The notes: generated by a model not told the origin, from the sequence alone. 64,000 nt of DNA from Delphinapterus leucas (GCF_002288925.2 NW_022098072.1:21063489-21127488), one strand, 5' to 3'. Positions 25,425 to 37,667 are shown, counted from the stretch's first letter. Made by a program: numbers and translations.

Positions 25425-25575
25425 ATCTGTTTACTTCTTTATCTCCTCCACTAAACAAGAAGTCTCTTGAGGACAGGGGCTGGGACATAGTATTTCTATC
25501 CTGCTTGCTTAGCACCCTTCTTTGCACAGAGCTGGCTTTCAACAAACATCTGTAGAATGCATGAATGAATGAATA
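25425..25575 (+). repeat. L2 3' end
   Basis: 'gtctcttgaggacaggggct', 'acagagctggctttcaaca' and a terminal ATGAATGAATGAAT run match the L2 3' terminus. Confidence 0.75.
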
Positions 25576-25660
25576 CATGAATAACAGCCATAACCTATGC
25601 AAAACTTGGAAAACATCTTGGCACATGAGAGCAGAAAAAGACGGTATCAAAAAAGGAGGA

Positions 25661-25975
25661 GGGACTTCCCTGGTGGCGCAGTGGTTAAGAATCTGCCTGC
25701 CAAAGCGGGGGACACGGGTTCAAACCCTGGTCCGGGAAGATCCCACATGCCACGAGGCAACTAAGCCCATGAACCACAACTACTGAGCCTGTGCTCTAGA
25801 GTCCGTGAGCCACAACTTCTGAGCCTGCATGTCTAGAGCCTGTGCTCTGCAACAAGAGAAACCCATGCACCACAACAAAGAGTAGCCCCCACTCACTGCA
25901 ACTAGAGAAAGCCTGCTCGCAGCAACGAAGACCCAACACAGCCAAAAATAAATTTATTAAAAAAAAATAAAGAAC
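25661..25975 (+). mobile_element. CHR-type SINE, long form
   Basis: Starts GGGACTTCCCTGGTGGCGCA, carries the tRNA-like B box (GGGTTCAAACC) and the longer unique body with repeated 'gagccacaact.ctgagcctg' segments, and ends near 'caaaaataaatttatt' in an A-rich tail. The right flank AAAAAAAGAGTGGA (from 25990) resembles the left flank AAAAAAGGAGGA and may be the decayed duplication. Confidence 0.9.
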
Positions 25976-26201
25976 CCCCGCTTTTTTTAAAAAAAAGAGT
26001 GGATATTTATGATTTATATTAATATGTAACATACTAATATTTATTAATATATATTTGAAGTCAATTATATATTAACACATATTTTAATAATGTAGAACTG
26101 AAAGGAAGTTAATTTACGTAAGAACTTTTAAATTTTTTTTCAAGAAGAAAATTGCATCATAACAATTAAATGTCTAAACAAACATAAAGGGGAGAAAATC
26201 T

Positions 26202-26212
26202 CAAGATGGCGG
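26202..26212 (+). promoter_or_regulatory. YY1-type site at L1 5' end
   Basis: CAAGATGGCGG matches the YY1 site that lies at the start of mammalian L1 promoters and positions transcription initiation. Its presence shows that the 5' end of this copy is essentially complete. Activity today is not implied. Confidence 0.6.
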
Positions 26213-27152
26213 AGTAGAAGGAAGTGAGCTCACTCCTTCTTATGAAAACACCAAAATCATAACTAACTGCTGAACAACCATCGACAAAAAAAATGCTGGA
26301 ACCTACCAAAAAAGATACCCTACATCCAAAGACAAAGAAGAAGCCACAATGAGACAGTAGGAGTGGCGCAATCACGACAAAATCAAATCCCATACCTGCT
26401 AGGTGGATGACCCACAAACTGGAAAATAATTATAGCACAGAAGTTCTCCCACAGGAGTGAAAGTCCTGAGCCCCATGTCAGACTTCCCAGCCTGGGGGTC
26501 TGGCAAGGGGGAGGTGCCCCCAGAGAATCCGGCTTTGAAGGCCAGTGCAGTTTGATCACAAAAATTCCACAGGACTGGGGGAAACAGGAACTCCACTTTT
26601 GGAAGGTGCACACAAGGTCCTGTGCACACCAGGACAAGGGAAAAAGGCAGTTACCTCATAAGAGACTGGGCCAGACCTACCTGCTAGTATTAGAGGGTCT
26701 CTTGCAGAGGCAGGGGGAGGCTGTGGCTCACTGCAGGGACAAAGACACTGGCAGCAGCAGTTCTGGGGAATACTCATTGGTGTGAGCCCCCCTGGAAGCT
26801 GCCATTTTCTCCCCAAGACCTAGCCCCACCCAACAGCATGTAGGCTCCAGTGCTGGGATGCCTTGGGTGAAACAACCCACAGGGTGGGAACATAGCCCCA
26901 CCAATCAGCAGACAGACTGCTTAAAGTCTTCCGGAACACTGCCCTGCCCACCAGAGGGACAAGACCCAGCTCAACCCACCAGTGGGCAGGAACCAGTCCC
27001 TCCCACCAGAAAGCCTGCACAAGCCTCTTAGACAGCCTCATCCATGAAAGGGCAGACAGCAGAACCAAGAACTACAATCCTGCAGCCTGCAGAACAGAAA
27101 CCACAACCACAGAATGTTAGAAAAAATGAGATGGTAGAGGAATATGTCCCAG

Positions 27153-27341
27153 ATGAAGAAACAAGATAAAACCCCAGAGAACAACTAAGTGAAGTGGAAA
27201 TAGGCAATCTACTGGAAAAAGAATTCACAGTAATAATAGTGAAGATGATCCAAGATTTCGGAAAAAGAATGGAGACACAGATCGAGAAGACACAAGAAAT
27301 GTTTAACAAAGACCTAAAAGAACTAAAGAACAAACAGAGAT
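27153..27341 (+). pseudogene. L1 ORF1 remnant, truncated
   Basis: ATG at 27153 opens the start of ORF1 (M-K-K-Q-D-K-T-P-E) but a frameshift brings a stop after 11 codons. The homology continues out of frame to 'aacaaagacctaaaagaac', the beginning of the coiled coil, where a deletion removes the remaining ORF1 (RNA-binding and C-terminal domains) and the start of ORF2. It cannot make the RNA-binding ORF1 protein. Confidence 0.85.
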
Positions 27342-27342
27342 G

Positions 27343-30300
27343 AAAAACGTATTCCATGCAAATAGAAACCAAAAGAAAGCTGGGGTAGCAATACTTGTAT
27401 CAGACAAAATAGACCTTAAAATACTGTTTTGAGACAAAGAAGGACACTACATAGTGATCAAGGGATCAATCCAAGAAGAAGATATAACAATTGTAAATAT
27501 ATATGAACCCAGCATAGGAGCACCTCAATATATAAGGTAAATGTTAACAGCCGTAAAAGGGGAAATGGACAGTAACACAATAATAGTGGGGGACTTAAAC
27601 ACCCCACTTACATCAATGGACAGATCGTCCAGACAGAAAATCAGTAAACACAGAGCTTAAATGACACATTACACCAGATGGACTTAACTGATATTTATAC
27701 TGCATTCCATCAGAAAGCAGCAGAATACACATTCGTTTCAAGTGCACATGGAACATTCTCCAGGATAGATCACATACTGGGCCACAAAGCAAGCCTTGGT
27801 CAATTTGAGAAAATTGAAATCATATCAAGCAGACTTCCCTGGTGGCACAGTGGTTAAGAATATGCCTGCCAAGGCAGGGGACACGGGTTCGAGCTCTGGT
27901 CTGGGAAGATCCCACACGCCACAGAGCAACTAAGCCCATGCGCCATAACTACTGAGCCTGCACTCTAGAACCCGCGAGCCACAACTACTGAAGCCTGTGT
28001 GCCTAGAGCCCATGTTCCGCAACAAGAGAAGCCACCACAATGAGAAGCCTGTGCACCACAATGAAGAGTAGCCGATGCTTGCCACAACTAGAGAAACCCT
28101 GCACACAGCAATGAAGACCCAACGCAGTCAAAAATTAAAAATAATTAATTAAAAAATCATATCAAGCATTTTTCCGACCATAACGCTATGATATTAGAAA
28201 TCAACTACAAAAAAAAAACTGTAAAAAACACAAACGCGTGGAGGCTAAACAATATGCTACTAAACAACCAATGGATCACTGAAGAAATCAAAGAGGAAAT
28301 AAAAAAGAACCTAGAGACAAATGAAAATGAAAACATGATGATCCTAAACCTATAGGATGCAGCAAAAGCAGGTCTAAGAGGGGAATTTATAGCAATACAA
28401 TCTTACCTCAGGAAACAAGAAAAATCACAAGTAAACAACCTAACCTCACACCTAAAACAGCTATAGAAAGAAGAAAAAACAAAACCCAAAATTAATAGAA
28501 GGAAAGAAATCATAAAGATCACAGCAGAAATAAATGAATAGAAACAAACAAACAATAGAAAAAAATCAATGAAACTAAAAACTGGTTCTCTGAAAAGACA
28601 GATAAAATTGATAAGCCTTTAGCCAGACTCATCAAGAGAAAAAGGGAGAGGACTCAAATCAATAAAATTAGAAATGAAAAAAGGAGAAGTTACAATGGAC
28701 ACCACAGAAATGCAAAGGATCATAAGAAACTACTACAAGCAACTATATGCCAATAAAATGGACAACCTGGAAGAAATGGACAAATTCTTAGAAAGGTACA
28801 ATCTCCCAAGACTGAACCAGGACCAGGAAGAAATAGAAAATATGAACAGACCAATCACAAGTCATGAAATTGAAACTGTGGTTTAAAAACTCCCAACAAA
28901 CAAAAGTGCAGGACCAGATGGCTTCACTGGAGAATTCTATCAAATATTTAGAGAAGAGTTAACACCTATCCTTCTGAAACTATTCCAAAAAATTGCAGAG
29001 AAAGGAATACTCCCAAACTCATTCTATGAGGCCACCATCAGCCTGATACCAAAAGCAGACAAAGATACCACAAAAAAAGAAAATTACAGGCCAATATCAC
29101 TGATGCACACAGACACAAAAATCCTCAACAAAATATTAGCAATCCAAATCCAACAATACATTAAAAGGATCATACACCATGATCATGTGGGATTTATCCC
29201 AGAAATGCAAGGATTTTTCAATATCTGCAAATCAATCAGTATGATACAGCACATCAACAAATTGAAGAATAAAAACCATATGATCATCTCAATAAATGCA
29301 GAAAAAGCTTTTGACAAAATTCAATGATAAAAACTCTCCAGAAAGTCGGCATACAGAGAACATACCTCAACATAATAAAGACCATATATAACAAACCTGC
29401 AGCTAACATCATACTCAACGGTCAGAAGCTGAAAGCATTTCCTGTAAGATCAGGAACAAAGCAAGGATGTCCACTCTCACCACTTTTATTCAGCATACTT
29501 TTGGAAGCCCTAGCCATGGCAATCAGAGAAGAAAAGAAATAAAAGGCATCTACATTGGAAAAGAAGAAGTAAAACTGTCACTATTTACAGATGACAGGAT
29601 ACTATACATAGAAAATCCTAAATATGCTACCAGAAAACTACTAGAGCTCATCAATGAATTTGGTAAAGTTGCAGGATACAAAATTAATACACAGAAATCT
29701 GTTGCGTTTCTATACACTAACAACAAAAGATCAGAAAGAGAAATTAAAGAAACAACCCCATTTACCATCGCATCAAAAAGGATAAAATACCTAGGAATAA
29801 ACCTACCTAAGGATACAAAAACCTGTACTCCAAAAACTATAAGATGCTGATGAAAGAAATCAAAGATGACACAAACAGATGGGAAGACAGATCATGCTCT
29901 TGGAGTTGAAGAATCAATATTATCAAAATGACTATACTACCCAAAGCAATGTACAGATTCAGTGCAATGCCTATCAAATTATCAATGGCATTTTTTCACA
30001 GAACTAGAACAAAAACATCTCAAAATTTGTATGGAGACATAAAAAACCCCAAATAGCCAAAGCAATCTTGAGGGAAAAAAAACGGAGCTGGAGGAATCAG
30101 GCTCCCCGACTTCAGATTATACTACAAAGCTACAGTCATCAAAACTGTACATGGTATTGGCACAAAAACAGACACATACGTCAATGGAACAGGATAGAAA
30201 GCCCAGAAATAAACCCACGCACCTATGGTAATTAATCTACGACAAAAGGGGCAAGACTATACAATGGAGAAAAGACAGTCTCTTCAATAAATGGTGCTGG

Positions 30301-30695
30301 GAAAACTGGACACCTACATGTAAAAAAATGAAATTAGAACATTCTTTAACACCACACACAAAAATAAACTCAAAATGGATTAAAGACCTAAATGTAAGAC
30401 TGGATACTATAAAATTCTTAGAGGAAAACATAGGCAGAACACTCTTTGACATAAATCACAGCAATATCCTTTTCAATACATCTCCAAGTGTAATGGAAAT
30501 GAAAACTAAAATAAACAAATAGGAAGCAATTAAGCTTAAAAACTTTTGCACAGCAAAGGAAACCATAAACAAAATGAAAAGGCAACCTGCAGAATGGGAG
30601 AAAATATTTGCAAACGATGCAGCTGACAAGGGATTTACAAACAGCTCATGCAGCTCAATATGAAAAAAACAAACAACCCAATCAAAAAATGGGCA
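27343..30695 (+). pseudogene. L1 ORF2 remnant (endonuclease part, RT, no C-terminus)
   Basis: Begins inside the endonuclease domain (A-G-V-A-I-L-V-S-D-K), keeps the 'SSAHGTFSRIDHILGHK' region (27738-27787), then is split by a SINE. Reverse transcriptase segments are readable: '[10 protein letters not shown]' (28674-28886 frame), '[11 protein letters not shown]' and '[10 protein letters not shown]' (29103-29327), '[13 protein letters not shown]' (29324-29542) and the catalytic box as F-T-D-D instead of F-A-D-D (29467-29850 frame). Frame breaks separate each segment. The cysteine-rich C-terminal domain is missing. Confidence 0.9.
27832..28153 (+). mobile_element. CHR-type SINE, long form, nested in L1
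   Basis: Long-form copy with tRNA-Glu-like head (GACTTCCCTGGTGGCACAGT), B box (GGGTTCGAGCT) and A/T-rich tail. The perfect 15-bp duplication AAATCATATCAAGCA is at 27817-27831 and 28154-28168. The interrupted L1 ORF2 sequence continues exactly across it, so the SINE is younger than the L1. Confidence 0.96.
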
Positions 30696-30696
30696 T

Positions 30697-30909
30697 GGCT
30701 TCCCTGGTGGTGCAGTGGTTGAGAGTCCACCTGCTGATGCAGGGGACACGGGTTCGTGCCCTGGTCCGTGAAGATCCCACATGCCGCAGAGCGGCTAGGC
30801 CCGTGAGCCATGGCCACTGAGCCTGCGCGTCCGGAGCCTGTGCTCCGCAACGGGAGAGGCCACAACAATGAGAGGCCCGCGTACCGAAAAAAAAAAAAAA
30901 AAAAAAAAA
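30697..30909 (+). mobile_element. CHR-type SINE, short CpG-rich form, at L1 breakpoint
   Basis: Complete short-form SINE from GGCTTCCCTGGTGGTGCAG to GCCCGCGTACCG, followed by an uninterrupted poly(A) of about 23. The left flank is L1 ORF2 (ending aatgggca). The right flank after the poly(A) (gaaacaagaataaagg) is not L1 and does not repeat the left flank, so the expected target-site duplication is absent. Confidence 0.94.
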
Positions 30910-30966
30910 GAAACAAGAATAAAGGAAAGATAGTAAATATAGGAACAACTGATTTTTAAAACTCTG

Positions 30967-31256
30967 GGACTTCCCTGGTGGCACAGAGGTTAAGAATCCG
31001 CCTGCCAAGGCAGGGGACACGGGTTCAAGCCCTGGTCTGGGAAGATCCCACATTCCGCGGAGCAACTAAGCCCGTGCGCCACAACTACTGAAGCCCGCGC
31101 GCCTAGAGCCTGTGCTCCGCAACAAGAGAAGCCACCACAATGAGAAGCCCGCACACCTCAACGAAGAGTAGTCCCCGCTCGCCGCAGCTAGAGAAAGCCC
31201 GTGCACTGCGACGAAGACCCAATGCAGCCAAAAATCAAATAAGTAAATAAATAAAT
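30967..31256 (+). mobile_element. CHR-type SINE, long form
   Basis: Long-form copy ending in an (AAAT)n/(AAGT) tail. The target-site duplication AAAACTCTG is at 30958-30966 and 31257-31265. It lies only 57 bp from the previous SINE, in the same orientation. Confidence 0.94.
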
Positions 31257-31265
31257 AAAACTCTG

Positions 31266-31937
31266 TATATATGAAGTAAAAATATTGCCCAATTCAGTGA
31301 TAAAGCCTAACTGGTTATCAGGCATCTGACTTAACTACTTTTTCAATTTTCACGAGGTTTTGTGGCATGTCACAACCTTGTTCTAATCACATGATAGAGA
31401 TAGCCAGTGGAAAGAAGAAACTTTGAATCTAAACATGTCCAAATAGAGTAATAACTCACTCAACTGGGAGCCGCTCTAGGACTGACCAACTATGCTATTA
31501 GCTGAGGTAGTGTCTGTCTGCAACAGCACCTTAGGTAGCAGTGAATATATCCCCAGACTAGAAAAGACACATGAATTTTTCTTTTTATCATTAAAAAAAA
31601 AGTCATTTCAATTATAATGAGTCATAGATTTACCATCTTGCTAACAAATAGAGACAGTATGGCAAGTCTTTAAATATTAAAAAGCAGATTTAAATCGCAA
31701 GAGGAATAAAGTTAGTTGGAATGGTCTAAAAGATTGAGGAAATTCACTTCCTAAGAGAAGCAGACAAATACCAAAGCAGTCTCCAACTTTCAAATAACCA
31801 GTCTTTACAAGTGGGCAAGCAGCAGTAGTTCCATCCCATCTCCAAATCACAACAGACTTACACAACCCTTAACCAAGGTTTCTAAGCCTAAGGGCAAATG
31901 CTCTGTTTTCCAGTTTGACCATAAGAAGAGCAACTTT
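31266..31937. other. Single-copy DNA, no gene recognised
   Basis: No repeat or exon is recognised between the two SINEs. Confidence 0.45.
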
Positions 31938-31944
31938 CCAAGAG

Positions 31945-32177
31945 ACCTCTCTCATTCATTCATTCATTCATTCATTTATTTATTTATTTATTGCCGCGTC
32001 AGGTCTTAGTTGCGGCACGTGGGATTTTTTGTTGCAGCATGTGGGCTTCTCTCTAGTTGTGGTTTGAGGGGTTAGCTGCCATGTGGCATGTGGGATCTTA
32101 GTTACCAGCCCAGGGATTGACCCGTGTCCCCTGCATTGGAAGGCGGATTCTTAACCACTGGACCACCAGGGAAGTAC
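31945..32177 (-). mobile_element. Older CHR/tRNA-Glu SINE
   Basis: Minus-strand copy with the tail on the left as (CATT)n followed by (TTTA)n on the plus strand, an older body ('gtgggcttctctctagttg') and a tRNA-like head (CCACTGGACCACCAGGGAAG). Short flanking CCAAGAG strings at 31938-31944 and 32178-32184 are the likely duplication. Confidence 0.87.
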
Positions 32178-32184
32178 CCAAGAG

Positions 32185-33154
32185 TGCTATATTCTTTTAG
32201 TAAGCATGTGAAATTAATAAAATACTGGTGTCAACAAATAATCACTAGCCTCCCTTCTTTTCCAAATCCTGCTTCCAGTCTCTGGATCCCAGTCTGGTAA
32301 GGAAAGGGAAGAAGCAAAAACACAGCTTCTACTGCCTAGATAGGGGAGATATGGTCCTCAAAACATACCTTTCCATAGGAATAATATTATAAGTGGTAGT
32401 TTGTTATGGTAAAAGTTGTTCAGTTACTATAACTTTTCAAGTAAGAATGGGCTGAACAGTTTACTTGTGTGAGCTCATTCTTGAAGCTAACCACCAAGTA
32501 TTAATACTACCTATACAAAGAAATATAAGTTGAGTCCTAAACAACTGATTTATAAACTTATAAACTAACTCCTGTTAAGAAACAGAGAACTCACTTCAGA
32601 GATTAGTTTCACAATGGTTTAAAATTCTTTTGGATCAGTAGCTTTAAAATTGGTTTTATGAAATTGCAGGGTTTCATGAAGTTTCAAAGAGAACCAAAAT
32701 ATTTTATTACAAAGATTTACTAGTTTACTTACTGAACATTTGAACTGAGTCAGACTATAATGGTGTTACTTTAGTGATAATACAACATATCAGCTATTTT
32801 TAACATTAACAGAGTTAGATAAGCTGCAACACTGTATATTAATGAGTAACACTATGTGAATTGACTCTTTGAAAGAGAAAATGTAACCCTTTAAGGAATG
32901 TTTAAATTGGGTCACTCTTATCACCTTTACACTGGACTATTATTATGTCAAAGATAGGATTCCAAGGTATGAAAAACATTAGAAGGGTTGAAGAATTGCA
33001 AAGAGTTTAGAAATTGCAGTTGCTGGTTTTCTTTTGTTCTGTAATACAGGAGGAAAATGATAAATCACTAACGTGACATCAATAGTTTTTAGGAAAGATG
33101 TGAAAAAGGAGTTTCAAACCAAAGCCACACAGGAAGCTGCAATATATCAGAATG
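32185..33154. other. Single-copy DNA, no gene recognised
   Basis: AT-rich, without recognisable repeat, exon or motif cluster. Confidence 0.45.
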
Positions 33155-33275
33155 GAAATTCCACAAAGACAAGGATTTTTGCTTATTGTATTATAGCCTC
33201 ATCTCCTTGGCTTAGAACAGTGCTTGGCACTTAGCACCTGTTCAATAAATACTTGTTGAATAAATAAGTGAATGA
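33155..33275 (+). repeat. L2 3' end
   Basis: 'ttccacaaagacaaggattt', 'agaacagtgcttggcactta' and 'tcaataaatacttgttgaat' match the L2 3' terminus in forward orientation. Confidence 0.8.
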
Positions 33276-33811
33276 AAAGTATTCCTCTATACATTTCAGA
33301 AATATTTAAGAAAGTTTTAAAGATAACTCTTGTTAATGTAAAACTAATAGTTTTGCTGTAAGAAAGTAGAAGATCATCTGTATCTATAAATACAAATGTG
33401 AAATGATTAAAATTGATCACAATTCTACCACTCAGAGAAAGCTGCTGCTAACATACTGATATATTTACTTTCAATTCTTTTTCTTAAGCATATTTTTAGA
33501 GTTGAGATCAAACATTACTTAAACTAGTCTATCTCGCCTTCATTGTACATTTACATTTTTAGTGTAAGCCTTTTCCAATGTTGAAAACAAGGGTCTTCTT
33601 TAATACTTTTTAAATGTTATATTCAAACGTTTAAAAAGACTTGAAAACATCTTTTAGTGACAAATAAGTTTTATGTAAAGTACTGGTACTAGCTTATTCT
33701 CTAGTCATTGCTATTGGTTTTGTGATTCATAGGCTTAAAGGCAAGAGTATCCTACAGGAAACACTACCATCAAGTATGCTGTTTTGAGAGGAGACAGTAT
33801 ATACCTCTAGT

Positions 33812-34725
33812 TCATTCATTTGTTCATCTACTCAACAAATATTTATCATTGGCTTACTATGGGCTAAGAATACAGTGAGCAAAACTAGAGTTACTGCTCC
33901 CATAGGGCTTATAAACTAAATCTTATAATCTCTGCAGCTAGTCAAGGGAGATAGACTAATTGACCAATCAACAAATGAATTTAAATCACAATGGTGGTAA
34001 ACTATGTTAGGAATAAGAGGTATGTAGTCATATGTCTCTACATAATAGTGAAGGAGTTGGCCTAGATTGTTTGGTAATGTGTGTGTATGTATCAGGAATT
34101 GGGAGTAGAAGGTGGGTTGGGAATAATTTTATCTACATTTATTGAGTACTTCATTCAATGTTAGTCAGTCCCTGGACTGGGTACTTTACATGGCTTATTC
34201 TCATTTTCTCATTTAATAATCATAGTACCTTATCCATCAATAATTTCCCCCCATTTTACAGATAAAGAAATTGAGTCTCAGAGAAAAGTCAAATAACTTA
34301 CTTAAGATTATATAGGTAGTAAAGAATGAGGTGGGAGGGGAACCCAGACAATAAGGCAGCAAACAGAGCCTGGAGTCATATGCAACATCCCACTTCCCAG
34401 CATAATTAACATTTATGCTGACATATAAAGGATTAGTAGGTGTTAATAAAGCATGAAGGGAGGGAGAACAGGGAAGAATATTCCATGCAGACTGAAAGGC
34501 ATGAGAAAGGCTCTGAGATAGCAAGGACCTCAGTGAATCAAAGAGGGAACAACAATAACAAAGACAGTGAACTAAGCAGGAACACAGGGAATGAGGGGAA
34601 ACACAGAGATGAGCTGGAAGAATAGGCAGGACCCAGGCAGTGAAAGCCCTCATAGGCCACATTAAGGATGTTGGCTTCAATCCTAAATGCTATGAAAAGG
34701 CACAAGACACGTTTACTCCTTTTAT
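33812..34725 (-). repeat. L2 copy split by a MIR-like segment
   Basis: Antisense L2. The 3' end lies at 33812-33930 ('ctactcaacaaatatttatc', 'ctatgggctaagaatacag', 'agggcttataaactaa') and a more internal part at 34430-34725 ('gaatattccatgcagactga', 'gcccacattaaggatgttgg'-like). The sequence at 34131-34355 between them is a MIR in the same orientation. Together they form one nested ancient block. Confidence 0.65.
34131..34355 (-). repeat. MIR SINE
   Basis: Reverse MIR: 'ctacatttattgagtactt', 'gggtactttacatggctta', 'ccccattttacagataaag', 'aaattgagtctcagagaaa' and 'gaacccagaca' in the expected order. Confidence 0.82.
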
Positions 34726-37667
34726 TTGAAATTCAAAAACTTAAGGGTAAGAAAATTCACAAAGGCTGGATTTAATGAAGCAAGGAATAGAAGGACAAAT
34801 ATCTGCTCAGTTTTGAAAATATTTTCTGGGACCTATCATATCTGTACCAATAAGTTTGAACACTTGAGGAACCAAAGTGGGCTTTTAAATACCTTTTAAA
34901 ATAAACTCAAATGTAGATAAATTCAAAAGACTTTTTTTCCTTCTGGGTCTGATGTACAACTACAGAAGAGGATTATATAAAGAGAGAGTACTAGAAAATG
35001 GTCTGGGCTTGGTTGTAACAGGTGTGGGTCAATCAGCTGATATTTAATACAGAGGCATGTGGAGGCCCCAGGTCTGAACCGGAAGCAGGGGATGCTGACA
35101 TAGACTTCAGACTTAATAGTAGTCAAGAAATGATGGTATCCGAGTTATGAAAATGGAAACAAACATACCATTGAGAATAAGCTGGAAAAACTTGGGCTAT
35201 TCATCAGGCTGTGGGAGGTAAGAGTAAACGGATAGATTATAGTAAAAGGTATTTCCAAGATACAGTCTTAAAATATCCTCCCTATATGCCAACAATCTTA
35301 ATATGACAAGACTGTATGTCATGTAGAAACTATGTTATTTTCAATTAATTTGACCCTTGGGTAATAAATCTTTTGTAATCTCCATTAACATGTAGATTAG
35401 TTGCTATATTCATTTATGCAGTCCTTTGGATCACACAGGTTCAGAATGCTTTGACTGCATCTTCTGAATTTTTATTATGACAATAATAATCAATTTCATC
35501 TAGAATATACTTTCTGAAGCAACTGAAGTCTATGATCAATTATCTATATAGTACAGTTGCATCTTACCCAATTTTTTTCAATTTTCAGTTACCTGAAATT
35601 ATTTTCATTGAAATAAATTCTTTGCCCATAAATTTTACAGTGAAGATTTGATTCATCCATCAGATTTTTACCCATATCAAATTTTATCATCCATATAAAA
35701 TTTGATCAGTTATAAGATCTATCATTGTGAGTTGTCTTTTGTAACCATTATTTTTACCAAGTCTTATTCTCTCAAGTATGATGAGAAAAGTTGACTTGCT
35801 TTTTTTTATTGGTAAACTTACTTTGTACAGTTTTAGTACTTTTCATCTTTATTTTGGGATTATTTCTTATCCCAATTTTCCCCTTGTCAACCTTTCCATT
35901 TTTAATGTTACCAGCAAGATGTTTCTCTTTTCTTAGTTTTTTTTTTTTTGTGTGTGTGTGTGTGGGTGATATCTGGCTAAAATTCTCTGAACAAAGTTCT
36001 AAGTTATTGTCAATTTAATTTTCTGTTGATTATTCATATCAATGATGAACCACAAATTCACCTAAATATAGACTAACTCTGGGAGTTATGCTTATGAAAT
36101 AAAATTTAAATGTCATAGATCTTAAGAATATAAAGGAATAATTTGACTAACAAAAACAGGAGGTGAGGGGAAGGGAGAAACAATAAGTTCATTAATTTTC
36201 TCAGTTTAATAGAAGAGTACAGTCTGAAGTTCAAACATATGATTTTAAAATATTTTTATACCTGATTTTTATGAGCCTTTAAAAAACAGTTAAAGCATTC
36301 CATTAGAGATCAATTGTGAAGAAATATTATTTTTGTTCTGAGTGAAATTACTGGAAAGATGAAAAATTATGTTACATAAATTTATATGCGGTATATCCTG
36401 ACTTATATAAGGATTATCATTTTTTAAAACTGCCAATATAGTAGGCAAGAAAATAATCCCTTCAGAAATTTCTTCTATTATTATGAATTTGAACCTTTTT
36501 TGCACATTTGTTGACAGTTTATTTTTTCTATTTTTGTCTTTTGCTTTTTCTTATTGATTTTAAGAGCTTTTAATACACTAAGAATATTAACTTTTTTCAT
36601 ACATGATGCAATTTTTGTTTCTAATTTCTGCTTTATATTTTAATTTTATGGTATTTTTGATGTATCTAATTTTTATGCAATCAAAACTATCTTCTCTGTT
36701 AAATGTTTCTTCCCTTTATTTAAAAGACCTTTCCTAACTTGAGGTTGAATTAAATATCAGTTACATTTGTTAGTGTGAGATAGGTTCAGACTCTACTTTC
36801 CCGAAGAAGTTGAACAATTGTTCCAGCACAGTTATGGAAACAAGCCCCCTCTCCGAGTGGGATATATTTTCAGTGTTCTAGGTACCGATCCTCACCTCTA
36901 CCTGCCAGTGGTTATGTGGTGTCCCTTCCTCTTCAGCCTATTTTCTGCAGAGAGAAACCTCTCCTTTTCTGGTCTCTGGGTAAAACAGCATAGGGTAACT
37001 CTGGTCCTAACCTCCCTTTAATTTATGTTTGGCATCCAACTTCCTCCACCTTCCGCTCCAGTCCTTCTTGGGTCCCGAGGTTAAGTTCAGATTCTACTCC
37101 CATGTTTTCAAGTTGTAGGGCATTTTTCAGATATGTAATTTGGTATAAACTTTTGAAAGAATATATGAAAATCAAATATGGCTATTCCAATCAACAATAT
37201 GGTTCCCCCAAATTTAGGCATCAATAGAAAGGAAAAGCTCACCAAGCGCAAGTGCCTGGCAGAGATTGTTTCAAATTTTCCAAAAATCTTATAAATTACT
37301 AATCTAATTGCATATGCTATATGATACATGATATATGAAACATGATATATGAAATGTTTCATGATATATAATATGTATCATGATATATGGTATATGAAAC
37401 ATTTATTTAGATGTCTGAAAATATAGACATTGGGAATAGTCTCAAATTTCAGAATTTTTACTGTCAGAATATTTTGTTCAGACAAATACAGAAGAATACA
37501 AAGGAGAAAATAACTTAAAATTTCCTCAAAATAAACTTTCTTATGATTCATAATTAAGTAAATTTCTGATATTTTCTGGTAGCTAGACACCAGTAAGAGC
37601 TTTATTTCTGTAACAGTTAGAGGAATCACTACATTAAAAAGAAATTTTTGAAGTTCTGTAGCTATGT
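34726..37667. other. Single-copy AT-rich DNA, no gene recognised
   Basis: No exon or young repeat. A T9 plus (GT)n tract lies at about 35939-35966. An AT-rich inverted repeat at 37321-37381 is listed separately. Confidence 0.45.
37321..37381. repeat. AT-rich imperfect palindrome
   Basis: The outer arms ATGATACAT (37321-37329) and ATGTATCAT (37373-37381) are exact reverse complements. Inner arms around GAAACAT and ATGTTTC also pair, leaving a short AT-rich centre. Direct copies of 'atgatatatg' occur within it and just to the right. Confidence 0.8.

Larger units (their letters stand above)
26190..30695 (+). mobile_element. L1 retrotransposon, internally deleted, 3' end missing
   Basis: Cetartiodactyl-type L1. 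The 5' end (CAAGATGGCGG from 26202) and about 960 bp of 5' untranslated region are present. The copy then jumps from early ORF1 to the ORF2 endonuclease domain near 27343 and continues through the reverse transcriptase region to 30695. It stops there with about the last 200 codons of ORF2 and the whole 3' untranslated region absent. A long CHR SINE (27832-28153) is nested inside, and a short one (30697-30909) sits at its broken end. Many stops and frameshifts make it inactive. Confidence 0.92.

Noticed and set aside
34237..34680. 147-codon minus-strand frame
   Set aside because: It runs across an antisense MIR and L2 fragments, so it is repeat sequence read through.
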